DNA of 64,000 nucleotides, taken from NCBI RefSeq assembly GCF_000754805.1, contig NZ_KN150731.1, positions 1,649,459-1,713,458 on the forward strand. The letters run 5' to 3'. This DNA is from Yersinia frederiksenii ATCC 33641 (GTDB lineage: Bacteria; Pseudomonadota; Gammaproteobacteria; Enterobacterales; Enterobacteriaceae). This document shows positions 1 through 7,653 of the stretch, one piece after another. How positions within the stretch are numbered: the stretch's first letter is position 1; the number at the start of each line of letters is the position of its first letter. The position numbers were made by a program, and so were the translations under genes. The notes beneath the pieces were generated by a model, which worked only from the letters and a program-made list of their open reading frames with translations, had not been told where the DNA came from and did not search any database.

Positions 1-1867
1 TACCGAACTCAATATTATTGTCGGCGGTGTATTCAGCATCATCAAACAGCCCCATAAACACATCAGCGCTGAAACCAAGCTGTGCTAATGCTTTGGTCGT
101 GGCGTCCGTTAGGCTTTTTTTACTGACTTCATCGTCACAAATGAAACCGTTTGTACTTTGATAAATATGTTTGGTATGACCAAAAGCAGGGAAGCGACCC
201 CGACCTCCTGTGTGCTGGTACCACAGTTCAATCCGCATAGTGTGGTTGGATGTCCGTAGAATGGTTCCATCCCCATCACGCATTGGTTTACGCCCGATTT
301 CTCGATTGTTGCTATCCAGAACCGACTCCATAAATGGGATGCCGGGTATAAATTCTTCACTGATAATATCCACGCCCCAGCCGCTACCAAAGGGGCCAAA
401 AATCTCCGTGGCTCTCATTGTCTGATAGGTAGGATTGATGCTGGTCACAGAGCGAATGACTTTGCCATTTTTGGTAGTGTCTTTTCGCTTGGTACGCGCT
501 GGATCGGTGCGCTGTACTGATTTCCAGATACTTAAATTATCCTGCGACTCTTTTGGTAACTTAGAGATATCCTGATCAATCTGTGATGCACGTTGCTGGA
601 ACTCATCTGCAGCAAGAAGCGGTGATTCAGGCTCTATCTGCTCGCTGGTATGTGTCTCGGCATTAATGCTCGCTGTTTCATCATTAATGGTGCTATTGGC
701 AATGTTCGATGCATGATTTGGTTGTTCTGTTGCGCCTTTTGGCACTTTTGTATCAGTTTTTGGTTTTTCAATTGTGCTGGTATTCGCCGGTGAATCGTTG
801 GCTGCACCGGTTAAGCCATCAACGCTAAATTTGCCATCGCCAAGGTTTGCTACTTTCACATCATCGGCTTTGATTACATCAAGCTGTAAACACTGATTGA
901 TATAGGTTTTCAGCTTGGCTGGGTCTTTATGAATATCCAATTCAGCACCGCGGATCATTGCAAATAAATCATCACGGGTAACATCCAGTATGGTTGGAAT
1001 GACTCGTAAAGCAGTCGACCAGCGACGCCACGCTTCATCGCCTTTTGCTACTTTTTCTTTAGCACCACGATAAATAGAAGGGGGTACTTCCCAAACGTCA
1101 TAATCTCCGGGGAACAAGGCACAGGCAACTTCAACATCTAGCGAAGCATAATCATGCTTATAGCCGCGCTCATGATTGCCTGTAGGGGAAGAATTGGTTG
1201 GTTCATTAGCTTGGCTGGTAGGGTGTTCACGCTCATCCGGACGGGACATAATCCACTTTTCAGCAAATTTATTGACGTCTGGCCATGACTTAAAGGGGGG
1301 CGTGTGGGCCTGAATATCATCAATCAACTGGGCCAATGAAGTAATCAACATGTGTTTAATTTGGGGTAGGCGCGGGAGACCATCAATTATTGCTCGATAC
1401 AAAGGTTCCGATTCATCGTCATTAATTAAGTCATAAGCATTTGACAATAAATGGCTATCTACTGTTTCTGGTTCTACACCGTATAACAAGATATAAGCAA
1501 CTCTCACTTCTATTGGTAAATTGAATATATCCTTTATGTTTTCAATTTCATCATTATTTTGAATAGGGATAGGTTCAAATTCTTTAGACTCATCGTTCCA
1601 CTGATTATGCTCCATCCATTCAGTACTAAATATGGCATTATCATCAGAGTCATCATGAACTGGTGGGCGAGGGGAGCCGACACGATCAGCACAAACTTTA
1701 GGCGCAAAGAAATTACCACTTGAACCGGGGAATTCACCCTCTAATAACATGGTGGATTTCATTGTTGCCATTTTTTGATTTTTGGCATCAACAGTAATTG
1801 CCATGGCGACAGCACCATTTGCCATGGCAGATTTTTTGGGTAGAAACCCACATATAAATAAGCTCAT
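1..1867 (-). CDS. Prophage recombination protein (annealase-like), cut by the window edge
   Basis: The leftward reading frame starts at ATG 1865-1867 and runs open past base 1, so at least 622 residues are visible and the C-terminus is missing. The start lies in the cassette CGAGGAATGACCAATG, shared with four other early genes. The N-terminal part is low-complexity and acidic, somewhat like the non-catalytic N-terminus of RecE. The last 130 or so visible residues include a segment reading KSLTDATTKALAQLGF followed by FMGLFDD. This resembles the core of Rad52/ERF/Sak-type single-strand annealing proteins, where a conserved alpha-helix reads 'TDA.K.A..QLG'. I infer a phage homologous-recombination role. 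As the last visible gene of a leftward early operon, its position fits lambdoid red/recE regions. Family assignment is tentative; coding status is certain. Confidence 0.6.
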   Translation of the reverse strand, partial: MSLFICGFLPKKSAMANGAVAMAITVDAKNQKMATMKSTMLLEGEFPGSSGNFFAPKVCADRVGSPRPPVHDDSDDNAIFSTEWMEHNQWNDESKEFEPIPIQNNDEIENIKDIFNLPIEVRVAYILLYGVEPETVDSHLLSNAYDLINDDESEPLYRAIIDGLPRLPQIKHMLITSLAQLIDDIQAHTPPFKSWPDVNKFAEKWIMSRPDEREHPTSQANEPTNSSPTGNHERGYKHDYASLDVEVACALFPGDYDVWEVPPSIYRGAKEKVAKGDEAWRRWSTALRVIPTILDVTRDDLFAMIRGAELDIHKDPAKLKTYINQCLQLDVIKADDVKVANLGDGKFSVDGLTGAANDSPANTSTIEKPKTDTKVPKGATEQPNHASNIANSTINDETASINAETHTSEQIEPESPLLAADEFQQRASQIDQDISKLPKESQDNLSIWKSVQRTDPARTKRKDTTKNGKVIRSVTSINPTYQTMRATEIFGPFGSGWGVDIISEEFIPGIPFMESVLDSNNREIGRKPMRDGDGTILRTSNHTMRIELWYQHTGGRGRFPAFGHTKHIYQSTNGFICDDEVSKKSLTDATTKALAQLGFSADVFMGLFDDAEYTADNNIEFG

Positions 1868-1880
1868 TGGTCATTCCTCG

Positions 1881-2195
1881 CTAATTATTTTTAATCTGAT
1901 AATAACAATCGGTAAATTCGATTAATTTATCGGTTGGTAATACGTGTCTTAAAGACTCAGAATCACACTTTTTAATTTGCTCTAAGGCGAGAGAAATTAA
2001 ATCACGTACATCAACAGATCCTGTTTCAATAAGGTCCGTAACTGTTCCCATAATGGCATCAGAGCTTGCTCCAACCTCTACTAGTGCTGGAGATTTAGCC
2101 GTATTAACAATAGTAATAGAATCAGCCAGGATTCTTAATGTTGTCTTTTGCATAAAGATCCCTATATAATTTTGGCGTCCAGTGGTGGAAGCCAT
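1881..2195 (-). CDS. Small prophage early protein, 104 aa, unknown
   Basis: The start ATG at 2193-2195 is set by the cassette CGAGGTATGACCAATG. An internal ATG at 2153 (MQKTTLRIL) could also be used. The protein is soluble, acidic towards the C-terminus, and has no motif I recognise. It ends 13 bases before the recombination gene, so the two are probably co-transcribed leftward. A leader with three consecutive hairpins lies directly upstream. Confidence 0.55.
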   Translation of the reverse strand: MASTTGRQNYIGIFMQKTTLRILADSITIVNTAKSPALVEVGASSDAIMGTVTDLIETGSVDVRDLISLALEQIKKCDSESLRHVLPTDKLIEFTDCYYQIKNN

Positions 2196-2210
2196 TGGTC
2201 ATACCTCGCT

Positions 2211-2283
2211 GGAGTCGGTTTGGTCGCTGACTCCGCCGTCACCGGGACGTTAAGCCGGTAAGATAGCCCGCCTTGCGCGGGCT
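2211..2283 (-). ncRNA. Three-hairpin leader, C4-antisense-like
   Basis: Read leftward, the leader folds into three successive stems: 2265-2283 (AGCCCGC/GCGGGCT), 2241-2259 (ACCGG/CCGGT) and 2211-2234 (GGAGTC/GACTCC). The ribosome site of the next gene follows immediately. A 64-residue frame across it (2162-2356) encodes a peptide containing PVTAESATKPTPARYDQWLP, a peptide pattern I associate with annotated Ash/Icd-type phage leaders. I infer a regulatory RNA related to phage P1/P7 C4. The 2265-2283 hairpin is followed by six T on the plus strand, so it could instead terminate a rightward antisense RNA. Confidence 0.4.
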
Positions 2284-2404
2284 TTTTTACATCCCCAAAG
2301 CAGAATGACAAGAATGAGTTGCTGTCACTCACGCTATTTAGCAGCGTTTTACCCACTTTAATTAGCTGAGATTGATGGCTGTTTCACGGTGTTAGCTACT
2401 AAAG

Positions 2405-2737
2405 TTAATGTTTTTCCTGAGGTGCTAAATCATTTACAAAATTTGATAGCAAAGCGATTAATAACAAATCACGGACTTGTTTCTTACCGAGACTAAAATT
2501 GGCTTCAATTGCTTCATCTTCACCAATGCCAATATAATTTTTGGCGGCAGCTTTAATAGCGCATCCCATACAATGGTAATCACCCAACGTTTCACCATTA
2601 GGTAATACAATAGATGCGGCAGGTGATTTTGAATCTGTATTTTTAACTGCATACCCGATGATTTCATTATCTGTTGATAATTGAGCAACAGCATCATGAA
2701 GTGGTTTAATAGATAATTTAATTTCTTTAAATTTCAT
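2405..2737 (-). CDS. Small prophage early protein, 110 aa, unknown
   Basis: The start ATG at 2735-2737 is fixed by the cassette CGAGGTATGACCAATG. The protein has a single CMGC pair in its middle and a hydrophobic C-terminal helix (LLLIALLSNFVNDL). No known domain is evident. It lies 13 bases downstream of the DUF1482-like gene in the same leftward operon. Confidence 0.55.
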   Translation of the reverse strand: MKFKEIKLSIKPLHDAVAQLSTDNEIIGYAVKNTDSKSPAASIVLPNGETLGDYHCMGCAIKAAAKNYIGIGEDEAIEANFSLGKKQVRDLLLIALLSNFVNDLAPQEKH

Positions 2738-2750
2738 TGGTCATACCTCG

Positions 2751-2924
2751 TTATTTTTGATGAATAATGGCATCGACTGGATAACAGTTGCCATTGAATA
2801 ACCTATTTTCGAAAATTACTTTTTCACATTCTTGTTGGGTGTCATAAACTTCATAGACAATATCTCTACAAATTTCATGAGCAGGGCATACCGATACAAC
2901 TAAAGCGAATAGTAGTTGCTCCAT
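2751..2924 (-). CDS. DUF1482-like small protein, 57 aa
   Basis: The frame runs from ATG 2922-2924 (MEQLLFALVVSVCPAHEICR) to the stop at 2751. The pattern of a short hydrophobic N-terminus, CPAHEICRDIVYEVYDTQQEC and a late NGNCYPVDA is the four-cysteine arrangement of DUF1482, a small protein family common in lambdoid early regions. The function is unknown. AGGAA 5 bases ahead of the ATG gives a plausible ribosome site. The stop lies directly next to the CGAGGTATGACC cassette of the following gene. Confidence 0.65.
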   Translation of the reverse strand: MEQLLFALVVSVCPAHEICRDIVYEVYDTQQECEKVIFENRLFNGNCYPVDAIIHQK

Positions 2925-2945
2925 AAATTTCCTGAATATTAAGGG

Positions 2946-3164
2946 TTAAATTATCTCGGCAGTTGCTTTCCCACCATCAGTAATTTTTAGATAAATCGAT
3001 TCGCAATAAGGGCAAGTCGCCAGTGAATCCCAAACTGTGTTATCTATTCCTCTGCGTGTTTCAATTTCTTTATTACATATTGGGTAGCTAAGAGTGATGA
3101 AATTCACCCCCTTAGCTTTAGCTTGTGCAACGTATTTACTGTGGTCATCCAATAGTTTTCCCAT
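2946..3164 (-). CDS. Small zinc-ribbon-like prophage protein, 72 aa
   Basis: First gene of the leftward operon. The start MGKLLDDHSKYVAQAKAKGV is typical of a phage family whose members carry two CxxC pairs (TCPNC...TCPFC). Here the second pair is intact (CPYC, residues 51-54) but the first reads YPIC, so one presumed zinc ligand is lost. Function is unknown. Confidence 0.6.
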   Translation of the reverse strand: MGKLLDDHSKYVAQAKAKGVNFITLSYPICNKEIETRRGIDNTVWDSLATCPYCESIYLKITDGGKATAEII

Positions 3165-3300
3165 CGTCTATCCCTTTTTATCTGCTTTCAGATTGTCAGA
3201 ACTTGCTTACCTAAGCGGCTGTTGTGCCGTTGATGAGACAAACAATACTATAGCTATTATTATTTCGTCAATACCAATGTTATTAAAATATTCGATAGAT

Positions 3301-3328
3301 ATAAAAAAACCGGTATCGCTACCGGTTT
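3301..3328 (-). terminator. Rho-independent terminator of the repressor gene
   Basis: The arms AAACCGGT (3307-3314) and ACCGGTTT (3321-3328) form an 8-bp stem. Read leftward it is followed by a T-rich tract. It lies 20 bases beyond the repressor stop codon and separates the repressor transcript from the leftward early operon. Confidence 0.7.
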
Positions 3329-3348
3329 AATAAGAAAAATTAAGGGAG

Positions 3349-3819
3349 TTATTGGCCTGAGTTTGAGCTTTTGCGTCTTAAAACGAGTAACTCTTCTAGA
3401 AGTTTATCGTAATTTTCAGTTGTAGTTTCTAGTTGTTGTAAGAGTTTGACTTTCTCACTTCCAGGTAACTTATTGAATAACCTTATTAATTCTTTGTGCT
3501 GGCTAGTTAGATGATTCCACCCGGGCTCTTCGTGCTCCGAAGGGGGAGGTGGTCCTTTACGGACATAGCTAAATAGTTCACTTAACTCTGGTCTTATCTC
3601 TTCAGGACTCACCATTAAAAGCGAAGCGAATTTAATCACCGCATCTGTGTTAAGTGGCGTTACCCCATTTAGATAATGGCTAACAGCACCTTGGGTATTG
3701 TATCCCATGATGTCTGCTGCTTTCTCTTGAGTTAGCCCCAACATCCCGCGCTTATAGTTCCAGATCTCTCTGAGCCTTTCTGCGGCTTGCAGGTCTTCTT
3801 CTGACAGTTGTCTCTTCAT
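3349..3819 (-). CDS. CI-type prophage repressor without a peptidase domain
   Basis: A 156-residue XRE-family regulator. Residues about 15-80 form a helix-turn-helix domain (GLTQEKAADIMGYNTQGAVSHYLNG). The remainder is a proline-rich linker (GPPPPSEHEEP) and a leucine-rich C-terminal helical segment suited to dimerisation. The S24 peptidase domain with Ser/Lys catalytic residues found in lambda CI is absent, so RecA-stimulated self-cleavage is not expected and induction must work another way. The gene is divergent from the Cro-like gene across three operator-like sites. GAGG sits only one base ahead of the ATG, which is unusually close. Confidence 0.8.
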   Translation of the reverse strand: MKRQLSEEDLQAAERLREIWNYKRGMLGLTQEKAADIMGYNTQGAVSHYLNGVTPLNTDAVIKFASLLMVSPEEIRPELSELFSYVRKGPPPPSEHEEPGWNHLTSQHKELIRLFNKLPGSEKVKLLQQLETTTENYDKLLEELLVLRRKSSNSGQ

Positions 3820-3832
3820 ACCTCAATCATAT

Positions 3833-3894
3833 TATTAAAGTTGTTATTAAAAAAATAACTACGGTATTGACGCAAAAAAATAACAACGTTAATA
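3833..3894. promoter_or_regulatory. Three operator sites between repressor and Cro-like gene
   Basis: Three related 15-bp sites are visible. Site 3880-3894 reads ATAACAACGTTAATA. Site 3833-3847 is its reverse complement with one difference (TATTAAAGTTGTTAT). Site 3855-3869 reads ATAACTACGGTATTG, matching 11 of 15. Centres are 22 and 25 bp apart, about two helical turns, as in a lambda-type operator. The middle and right sites overlap the rightward promoter elements. Confidence 0.65.
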
Positions 3895-3895
3895 T
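3867..3895 (+). promoter_or_regulatory. Rightward early promoter (PR-like)
   Basis: A -35 box TTGACG (3867-3872) and a -10 box TAATAT (3890-3895) are separated by 17 bp, close to the sigma-70 ideal. It would transcribe the Cro-like gene starting at 3909 or 3921. Operators overlap both boxes, which fits repression by the CI-type protein. Confidence 0.7.
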
Positions 3896-3908
3896 TCTGG
3901 TGAATTAA

Positions 3909-4169
3909 ATGGAGAACACCATGAAACTTAGTGAATATCTGAATAGAAACGGTATTAGTCAAAAAATTTTTGCTACCAGTATTAATGCTTCACAGGGATA
4001 TGTCAGCCACATCGTGGTTGGCCGCCATGCTCCAAGGGGAATTATGGCCTTAAATATCGCGGCTGCTACTCAATGGGCAGTTACACCGCATGAATTAAAT
4101 GCGATTGACTATCCAAATCCAACTGATGGTCTGCCTCCAGAACTTCAATTTAACGCACCTGCAGCATAA
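3909..4169 (+). CDS. Cro/YdaS-like transcriptional regulator
   Basis: An 86-residue protein with an XRE-type helix-turn-helix (GISQKIFATSINASQGYVSH, residues 15-34). Family members in Rac-type prophages are called YdaS and sit opposite a repressor and just before YdaT, as here. They act as Cro-like regulators in the lysis-lysogeny switch. The ATG at 3921 (MKLSEYL) is a plausible alternative start. Confidence 0.75.
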   Translation: MENTMKLSEYLNRNGISQKIFATSINASQGYVSHIVVGRHAPRGIMALNIAAATQWAVTPHELNAIDYPNPTDGLPPELQFNAPAA

Positions 4170-4209
4170 AAACTGATTTTTAAAAATCAGATTCCACAAG
4201 GAGATAGCT

Positions 4210-4650
4210 GTGAAATTAAAACATGATGCCATCTGCGCGGAATTGCGTGGTTGGGCAGCGGAAACCAAACAGGAAATTGTAGCGGCAGAAATAGCACAGG
4301 CTTATTTCGTTTTGGGGGGAGGGGATCTTCCATTGACACCTGTTAACGATGAACACGCTACGCACAACAACAAGCAACGCCTATTCAGATGGATTGACAG
4401 TGACACGGACAGGTCAAAGACAAAAATCGCAGAGCTTACCCCGGCAATCCTCCGAGCATTGCCCGGAGAGCGTCGAGCCAGATTAGAGAATCCAAATTCA
4501 GTGAATTATCTAGCCGCACAAGCATTGCGAGATTTCTCGCTAGCCATGAGTGCAGTTTTTTTGGGCTGTTCTGATATGTCACAGAAGTTAATAAAAGCTA
4601 CCGAGGCGATACATGCATTGATCCCAGTAACACAGCAGTTGATTGCATAA
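4210..4650 (+). CDS. ydaT: YdaT-like regulator / toxin family protein
   Basis: A 146-residue protein with a GTG start and a strong AAGGAG site. The patterns ELRGWAAETKQEIVAAEIAQ, a glycine-rich GGGDLPL, LFRWI and LTPAILRALPGERRARL are those of the YdaT family. In the Rac prophage YdaT lies immediately after YdaS and is a DNA-binding CII-like regulator whose overproduction is toxic. The same gene order here supports the assignment. Confidence 0.7.
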   Translation: MKLKHDAICAELRGWAAETKQEIVAAEIAQAYFVLGGGDLPLTPVNDEHATHNNKQRLFRWIDSDTDRSKTKIAELTPAILRALPGERRARLENPNSVNYLAAQALRDFSLAMSAVFLGCSDMSQKLIKATEAIHALIPVTQQLIA

Positions 4651-4663
4651 CGAGGTATGACCA

Positions 4664-4915
4664 ATGGCCAGATTTTCTAGAGAACAAGTTGAACAGCAAT
4701 TACGAGATGAACTGCAGAGGGCAGGGTTTACGGAATCAGTATCCAGATCAGCAGCAATTCAAGGAGGCAAGCATTACACCGAAGTACCTAATTCCACATT
4801 CTCAAGTGCTTTAGCTTGGGCAAAAACATACGCCAAACCTTACAAACGTATTCGGGATAAACCGGCGAAGAAAGTGGTTAAACCTAATAAGTCATGGAGG
4901 ACACCACATGTCTAA
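4664..4915 (+). CDS. Small prophage early protein, 83 aa, unknown
   Basis: The start is fixed by the cassette CGAGGTATGACCAATG (4651-4666). The protein is basic with a lysine-rich C-terminus and has no recognised domain. It overlaps the next small gene by 8 bases, suggesting translational coupling. Confidence 0.55.
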   Translation: MARFSREQVEQQLRDELQRAGFTESVSRSAAIQGGKHYTEVPNSTFSSALAWAKTYAKPYKRIRDKPAKKVVKPNKSWRTPHV

Positions 4916-5096
4916 AAAACTCACTTGGTGCAATGGCTATCGCTACGGAAACATGCCTATTACATCGAATATGGCACGGGTGGTTTTACGGCAAGTTGTA
5001 CGCGAGTCCATGCAATGCCAACGGAGAGCATTTCACGCTCTTTTTAATATTAGTAACGCCAAATGTAACGTGTTCAGCGTTACAGAAAAGCACTGA
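4908..5096 (+). CDS. Small prophage protein, 62 aa, carrying the first iteron cluster
   Basis: The ATG at 4908 follows GGAGG at a workable distance. A competing frame starting at 4894 is less likely. The C-terminus reads SNAKCNVFSVT, encoded by the first of three identically spaced GTAACG repeat clusters. Two similar peptides occur in the O-like protein just downstream. Function is unknown. Confidence 0.45.
   Translation: MSKKLTWCNGYRYGNMPITSNMARVVLRQVVRESMQCQRRAFHALFNISNAKCNVFSVTEKH
5053..5083 (+). repeat. Iteron cluster 1 (GTAACG-N6-GTAACG-N7-CGTTAC)
   Basis: Two direct GTAACG words and one inverted CGTTAC occur with 6- and 7-base spacers, 31 bp in all. The same arrangement and spacing recur at 5257 and 5476. 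Confidence 0.7.
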
Positions 5097-5108
5097 GTCG
5101 GGGTAGGT

Positions 5109-6104
5109 ATGGCATCAAGTTGGATAAAAGTCGAAGTGATAACTCCAGATAAACCGGAGATCTTCCAACTGGCTGAAATCCTGAATATTGACCCGGATAC
5201 CGTACTTGGAAAGTTAATCCGTGTCTGGGTCTGGGCTGATCAACAGACCATCGATGGTAACGCAGATGGTAACGCGGTCAGCGTTACAAGAATTGGCATT
5301 GACCGTATCACTTTTATGACTGGCTTTGCTGATGCACTGATAACAGTTGGATGGTTAAAACATGACGGCGGGAAAATATACTTTCCTGACTTTGATCGCC
5401 ATAACGGAAAAGGCTCTAAAAAACGGGCAGTTACAAGCAGACGCGTTACAGAATTCAGAGATTCCAAGGCAAAAAGTAACGTCAAGGGTAACGCTGGCGG
5501 CGTTACACAACAGGATCAAAAAGCGTTACCAGAGGAAGAGTTAGAGGAAGAGAAAGAACTAAAAGATAAAACCCTATTGTCCTATGGCGAAAAAAACGCC
5601 ACAGGACCGAGTGAAAATAATTTTTCTTCGAATCGTGAACCGGAGGGCCAAGAAGCCGAGGCAAAAAACAAGCGGCATGAGTACTCGCCAGAATTCGAGG
5701 CGGCTTGGTTGATATATCCCCGTCGACCGGGAAGCCCTGACAAACACGGTGCTTTCAAAGCTTGGAACGCCAGACTGCGAGACGGCGTAACGACTGATGC
5801 GATGTTGGAAGGGGTGAGGCGCTATGCGGAGTTCGTCAAGGCTACGGGGAAAGCTGGCACGGAATTTATCAAACAGGCAAAAACATTTTTTGGACCGTCG
5901 AAGCATTTCGACGATGAGTGGCAAGTAAGCACAGGAGAAAATCATGTGGAATTCAGATTTAACCAGAGCGACCCACGACCGTACTCTGAGCAATACCTCA
6001 GTTGGGAACAACAACAGGGGATCACAGGCATGGAACCTATGGGATCTCATGATCAAAATCTATGCGAACCGCTGGACTGCGAAGAATGGCAATCGCCCGT
6101 CTGA
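5109..6104 (+). CDS. Phage replication initiator, lambda-O-like organisation
   Basis: A 331-residue protein. Residues 1-110 form a winged-helix-type N-terminus (MASSWIKVEV, then LGKLIRVWVWAD and GWLKHDGGKIYFPDF) as found in phage replication initiators. A variable acidic linker follows (about 110-190). The C-terminal part contains FEAAWLIYPRRPGSPDK...AFKAWNARL, common in phage O-like proteins. Two GTAACG repeat clusters lie inside the gene, as origin iterons lie inside lambda O. I infer that the protein binds these and recruits helicase through the P-like product of the next gene, which overlaps by 161 bases. Confidence 0.7.
   Translation: MASSWIKVEVITPDKPEIFQLAEILNIDPDTVLGKLIRVWVWADQQTIDGNADGNAVSVTRIGIDRITFMTGFADALITVGWLKHDGGKIYFPDFDRHNGKGSKKRAVTSRRVTEFRDSKAKSNVKGNAGGVTQQDQKALPEEELEEEKELKDKTLLSYGEKNATGPSENNFSSNREPEGQEAEAKNKRHEYSPEFEAAWLIYPRRPGSPDKHGAFKAWNARLRDGVTTDAMLEGVRRYAEFVKATGKAGTEFIKQAKTFFGPSKHFDDEWQVSTGENHVEFRFNQSDPRPYSEQYLSWEQQQGITGMEPMGSHDQNLCEPLDCEEWQSPV
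5257..5287 (+). repeat. Iteron cluster 2
   Basis: Same 31-bp layout as cluster 1, inside the O-like gene, encoding GNADGNAVSVT. Confidence 0.7.
5476..5506 (+). repeat. Iteron cluster 3
   Basis: Same 31-bp layout as clusters 1 and 2, inside the O-like gene, encoding SNVKGNAGGVT. Single extra CGTTAC words occur nearby at about 5444 and 5523. Confidence 0.65.
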
Positions 6105-6576
6105 ACTGTGGGAACGTCAGATTAGCACAATGACTGGTGACCAACTCCAGCGAGTTTGCACCGCATGCATGAAACGTTGTGAATCTGGTAACTCTTGGCC
6201 TCCAGATTTTGCCGAGTTTGTCACTCTCGTTGCTGAACATGCAGGCGGTCATCTGGGCTTAACCGTGACTGATGTTCTCGCCGAGCTTAAGCGCTACCGG
6301 AATGAATTTTATAAATACAGTTGTGCTGAGGAATTCAACTGGCGCCACCCGGTTTTATATCAAATCTGCGTAGACCTTAAGCGCCTTGGAATTGAAAAAA
6401 GGCTTACTGATACCGGACTAGAAACACAGGCAGGTATCGAGCTGGCCAAGTGGCAAAAGCGCGTTGCTAGTGGTGTACCAATCCCTCCCATTCGCCGCCA
6501 ATTGAAAACACCTGACCGACCATCAGGATTAACCCCGGCACAGCAACTAGCCGCAGGAAACCGATACGTTAAATAA
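5944..6576 (+). CDS. Replication protein P-like helicase loader
   Basis: A 210-residue protein. The ATG at 5944 follows AGGAGAAAATC, a strong ribosome site, despite a long overlap with the O-like gene. The central SWPPDFAEFVTLV corresponds to a conserved segment of lambda P. The C-terminal region (WRHPVLYQI, then KRVASGVPIPPIRRQL) also follows the lambda P pattern. These proteins deliver DnaB helicase to the phage origin. Order O-P and overlap support the call. Confidence 0.75.
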   Translation: MWNSDLTRATHDRTLSNTSVGNNNRGSQAWNLWDLMIKIYANRWTAKNGNRPSELWERQISTMTGDQLQRVCTACMKRCESGNSWPPDFAEFVTLVAEHAGGHLGLTVTDVLAELKRYRNEFYKYSCAEEFNWRHPVLYQICVDLKRLGIEKRLTDTGLETQAGIELAKWQKRVASGVPIPPIRRQLKTPDRPSGLTPAQQLAAGNRYVK

Positions 6577-6590
6577 GCGAGGTATGACCA

Positions 6591-7100
6591 ATGGAAATTA
6601 ACAACTGCAATAGTTTTATCAATGACAGCCGGCCAGTCATTGACGACAAATGTGATCATTCCTTATGCATTATTGACTCATGGGACGCTGCTGCCCGGGC
6701 AAGGTGTCGAGCGCCTTATACACCACCTCTTAAGCCGCGGAAAGTTGTGATCCCCCCATCAAAGGTTACAAAAGTAAAAAGGCCTAAAGTAGTCAAAAAA
6801 TCTGATACGTCATCAGCACTGCGTCTAAAGGCGAGTGAGTTGGTAGCAGTGATGATTGGCAAAAATTTGACATACACCGGTATTCTTACCGCCCTTGAAA
6901 AATCGTATCCGGGCCACGGTATTACGTTACGTATGCTTCAAATGCGTATGATTGGCCTGATGAAATCACCACATGTTGAAATCACTCGTCATGAAAAACC
7001 GGTACCGGAATTCACATTGCACAGTGTCAGTGATCGTTTTTATGTAGATTCGAAATTAAGGGCTAAGAAGCGTGCAAAAGGCGATTCTGATGAGAACTAA
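6591..7100 (+). CDS. Prophage early protein, 169 aa, unknown
   Basis: The start is fixed by CGAGGTATGACCAATG (6578-6593). The N-terminus is cysteine-containing, the middle is lysine-rich, and the C-terminal 80 residues (LVAVMIGKNLTYTGILTALEK, then LRMLQMRMIGL) look like a small winged-helix fold. Perhaps a DNA-binding accessory protein; no family is recognised. Confidence 0.5.
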   Translation: MEINNCNSFINDSRPVIDDKCDHSLCIIDSWDAAARARCRAPYTPPLKPRKVVIPPSKVTKVKRPKVVKKSDTSSALRLKASELVAVMIGKNLTYTGILTALEKSYPGHGITLRMLQMRMIGLMKSPHVEITRHEKPVPEFTLHSVSDRFYVDSKLRAKKRAKGDSDEN

Positions 7101-7242
7101 GCTAGTTCGAAACAAGTTTGTGTATAAAAAGATCGGCATGAAATATATGCATCGAACATTCCCAACCATGCCGCCAAATTCAAAGTTTTTGTTTTGGAAC
7201 GCTGGAGATTATTACGGAAGGAAATACCGGAGGTATAGCTGA
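7090..7242 (+). CDS. Small basic protein, 50 aa
   Basis: The frame runs from ATG 7090 (MRTKLVRNKFVYKKIGMKYM) to TGA at 7240-7242. It overlaps the end of the previous gene by 11 bases, as coupled phage genes do. It is very basic and aromatic. Coding status is inferred from overlap and composition only. Confidence 0.4.
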   Translation: MRTKLVRNKFVYKKIGMKYMHRTFPTMPPNSKFLFWNAGDYYGRKYRRYS

Positions 7243-7397
7243 ACCATTGATAAGAAATAGCTGATATTCATACTTTTTATGTGGTTATATCCGTTTTTTG
7301 GAATGTGAAACTTTACTTAACAGAAGTGTGCATGAAATCGGTTGAATCAGGTCCCCAGTATGGGGTTGCAATATCATAAGCATAAGGTGATAGCTTA

Positions 7398-7580
7398 ATG
7401 ATTAATATGAAAAACTTGATTCAATATTTACCACTGAATGGTGCTGTTTTGATTCATTGCAAAAACGGTAAGATAGTGAGTATTAAACAGATAAGAGCAG
7501 ATCAGTTTGTGGCTAGCTTACCTGCATTTATCGAACTAGCAGAAAGAGCAGGGTACATCGTTACAAACCCTGATATTTAG
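7398..7580 (+). CDS. Small hypothetical protein, 60 aa
   Basis: An open frame preceded by AAGGTGATAGCTTA. The product is MINMKNLIQYLPLNGAVLIH onward, with no recognised motif. The preceding 155 bases (7243-7397) hold nothing I can identify. Confidence 0.4.
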   Translation: MINMKNLIQYLPLNGAVLIHCKNGKIVSIKQIRADQFVASLPAFIELAERAGYIVTNPDI

Positions 7581-7653
7581 CGGTATAATAGCAAAGCCAG
7601 CCTGAACAACTGGCAACCTAAGCAGTTGTTGTGTCATCACCCTTGGGGGCAAG

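Noticed and set aside
2162..2356. 64-aa leftward protein
   Set aside because: It coincides with the three-stem leader. Kept as a leader peptide pattern rather than a gene.
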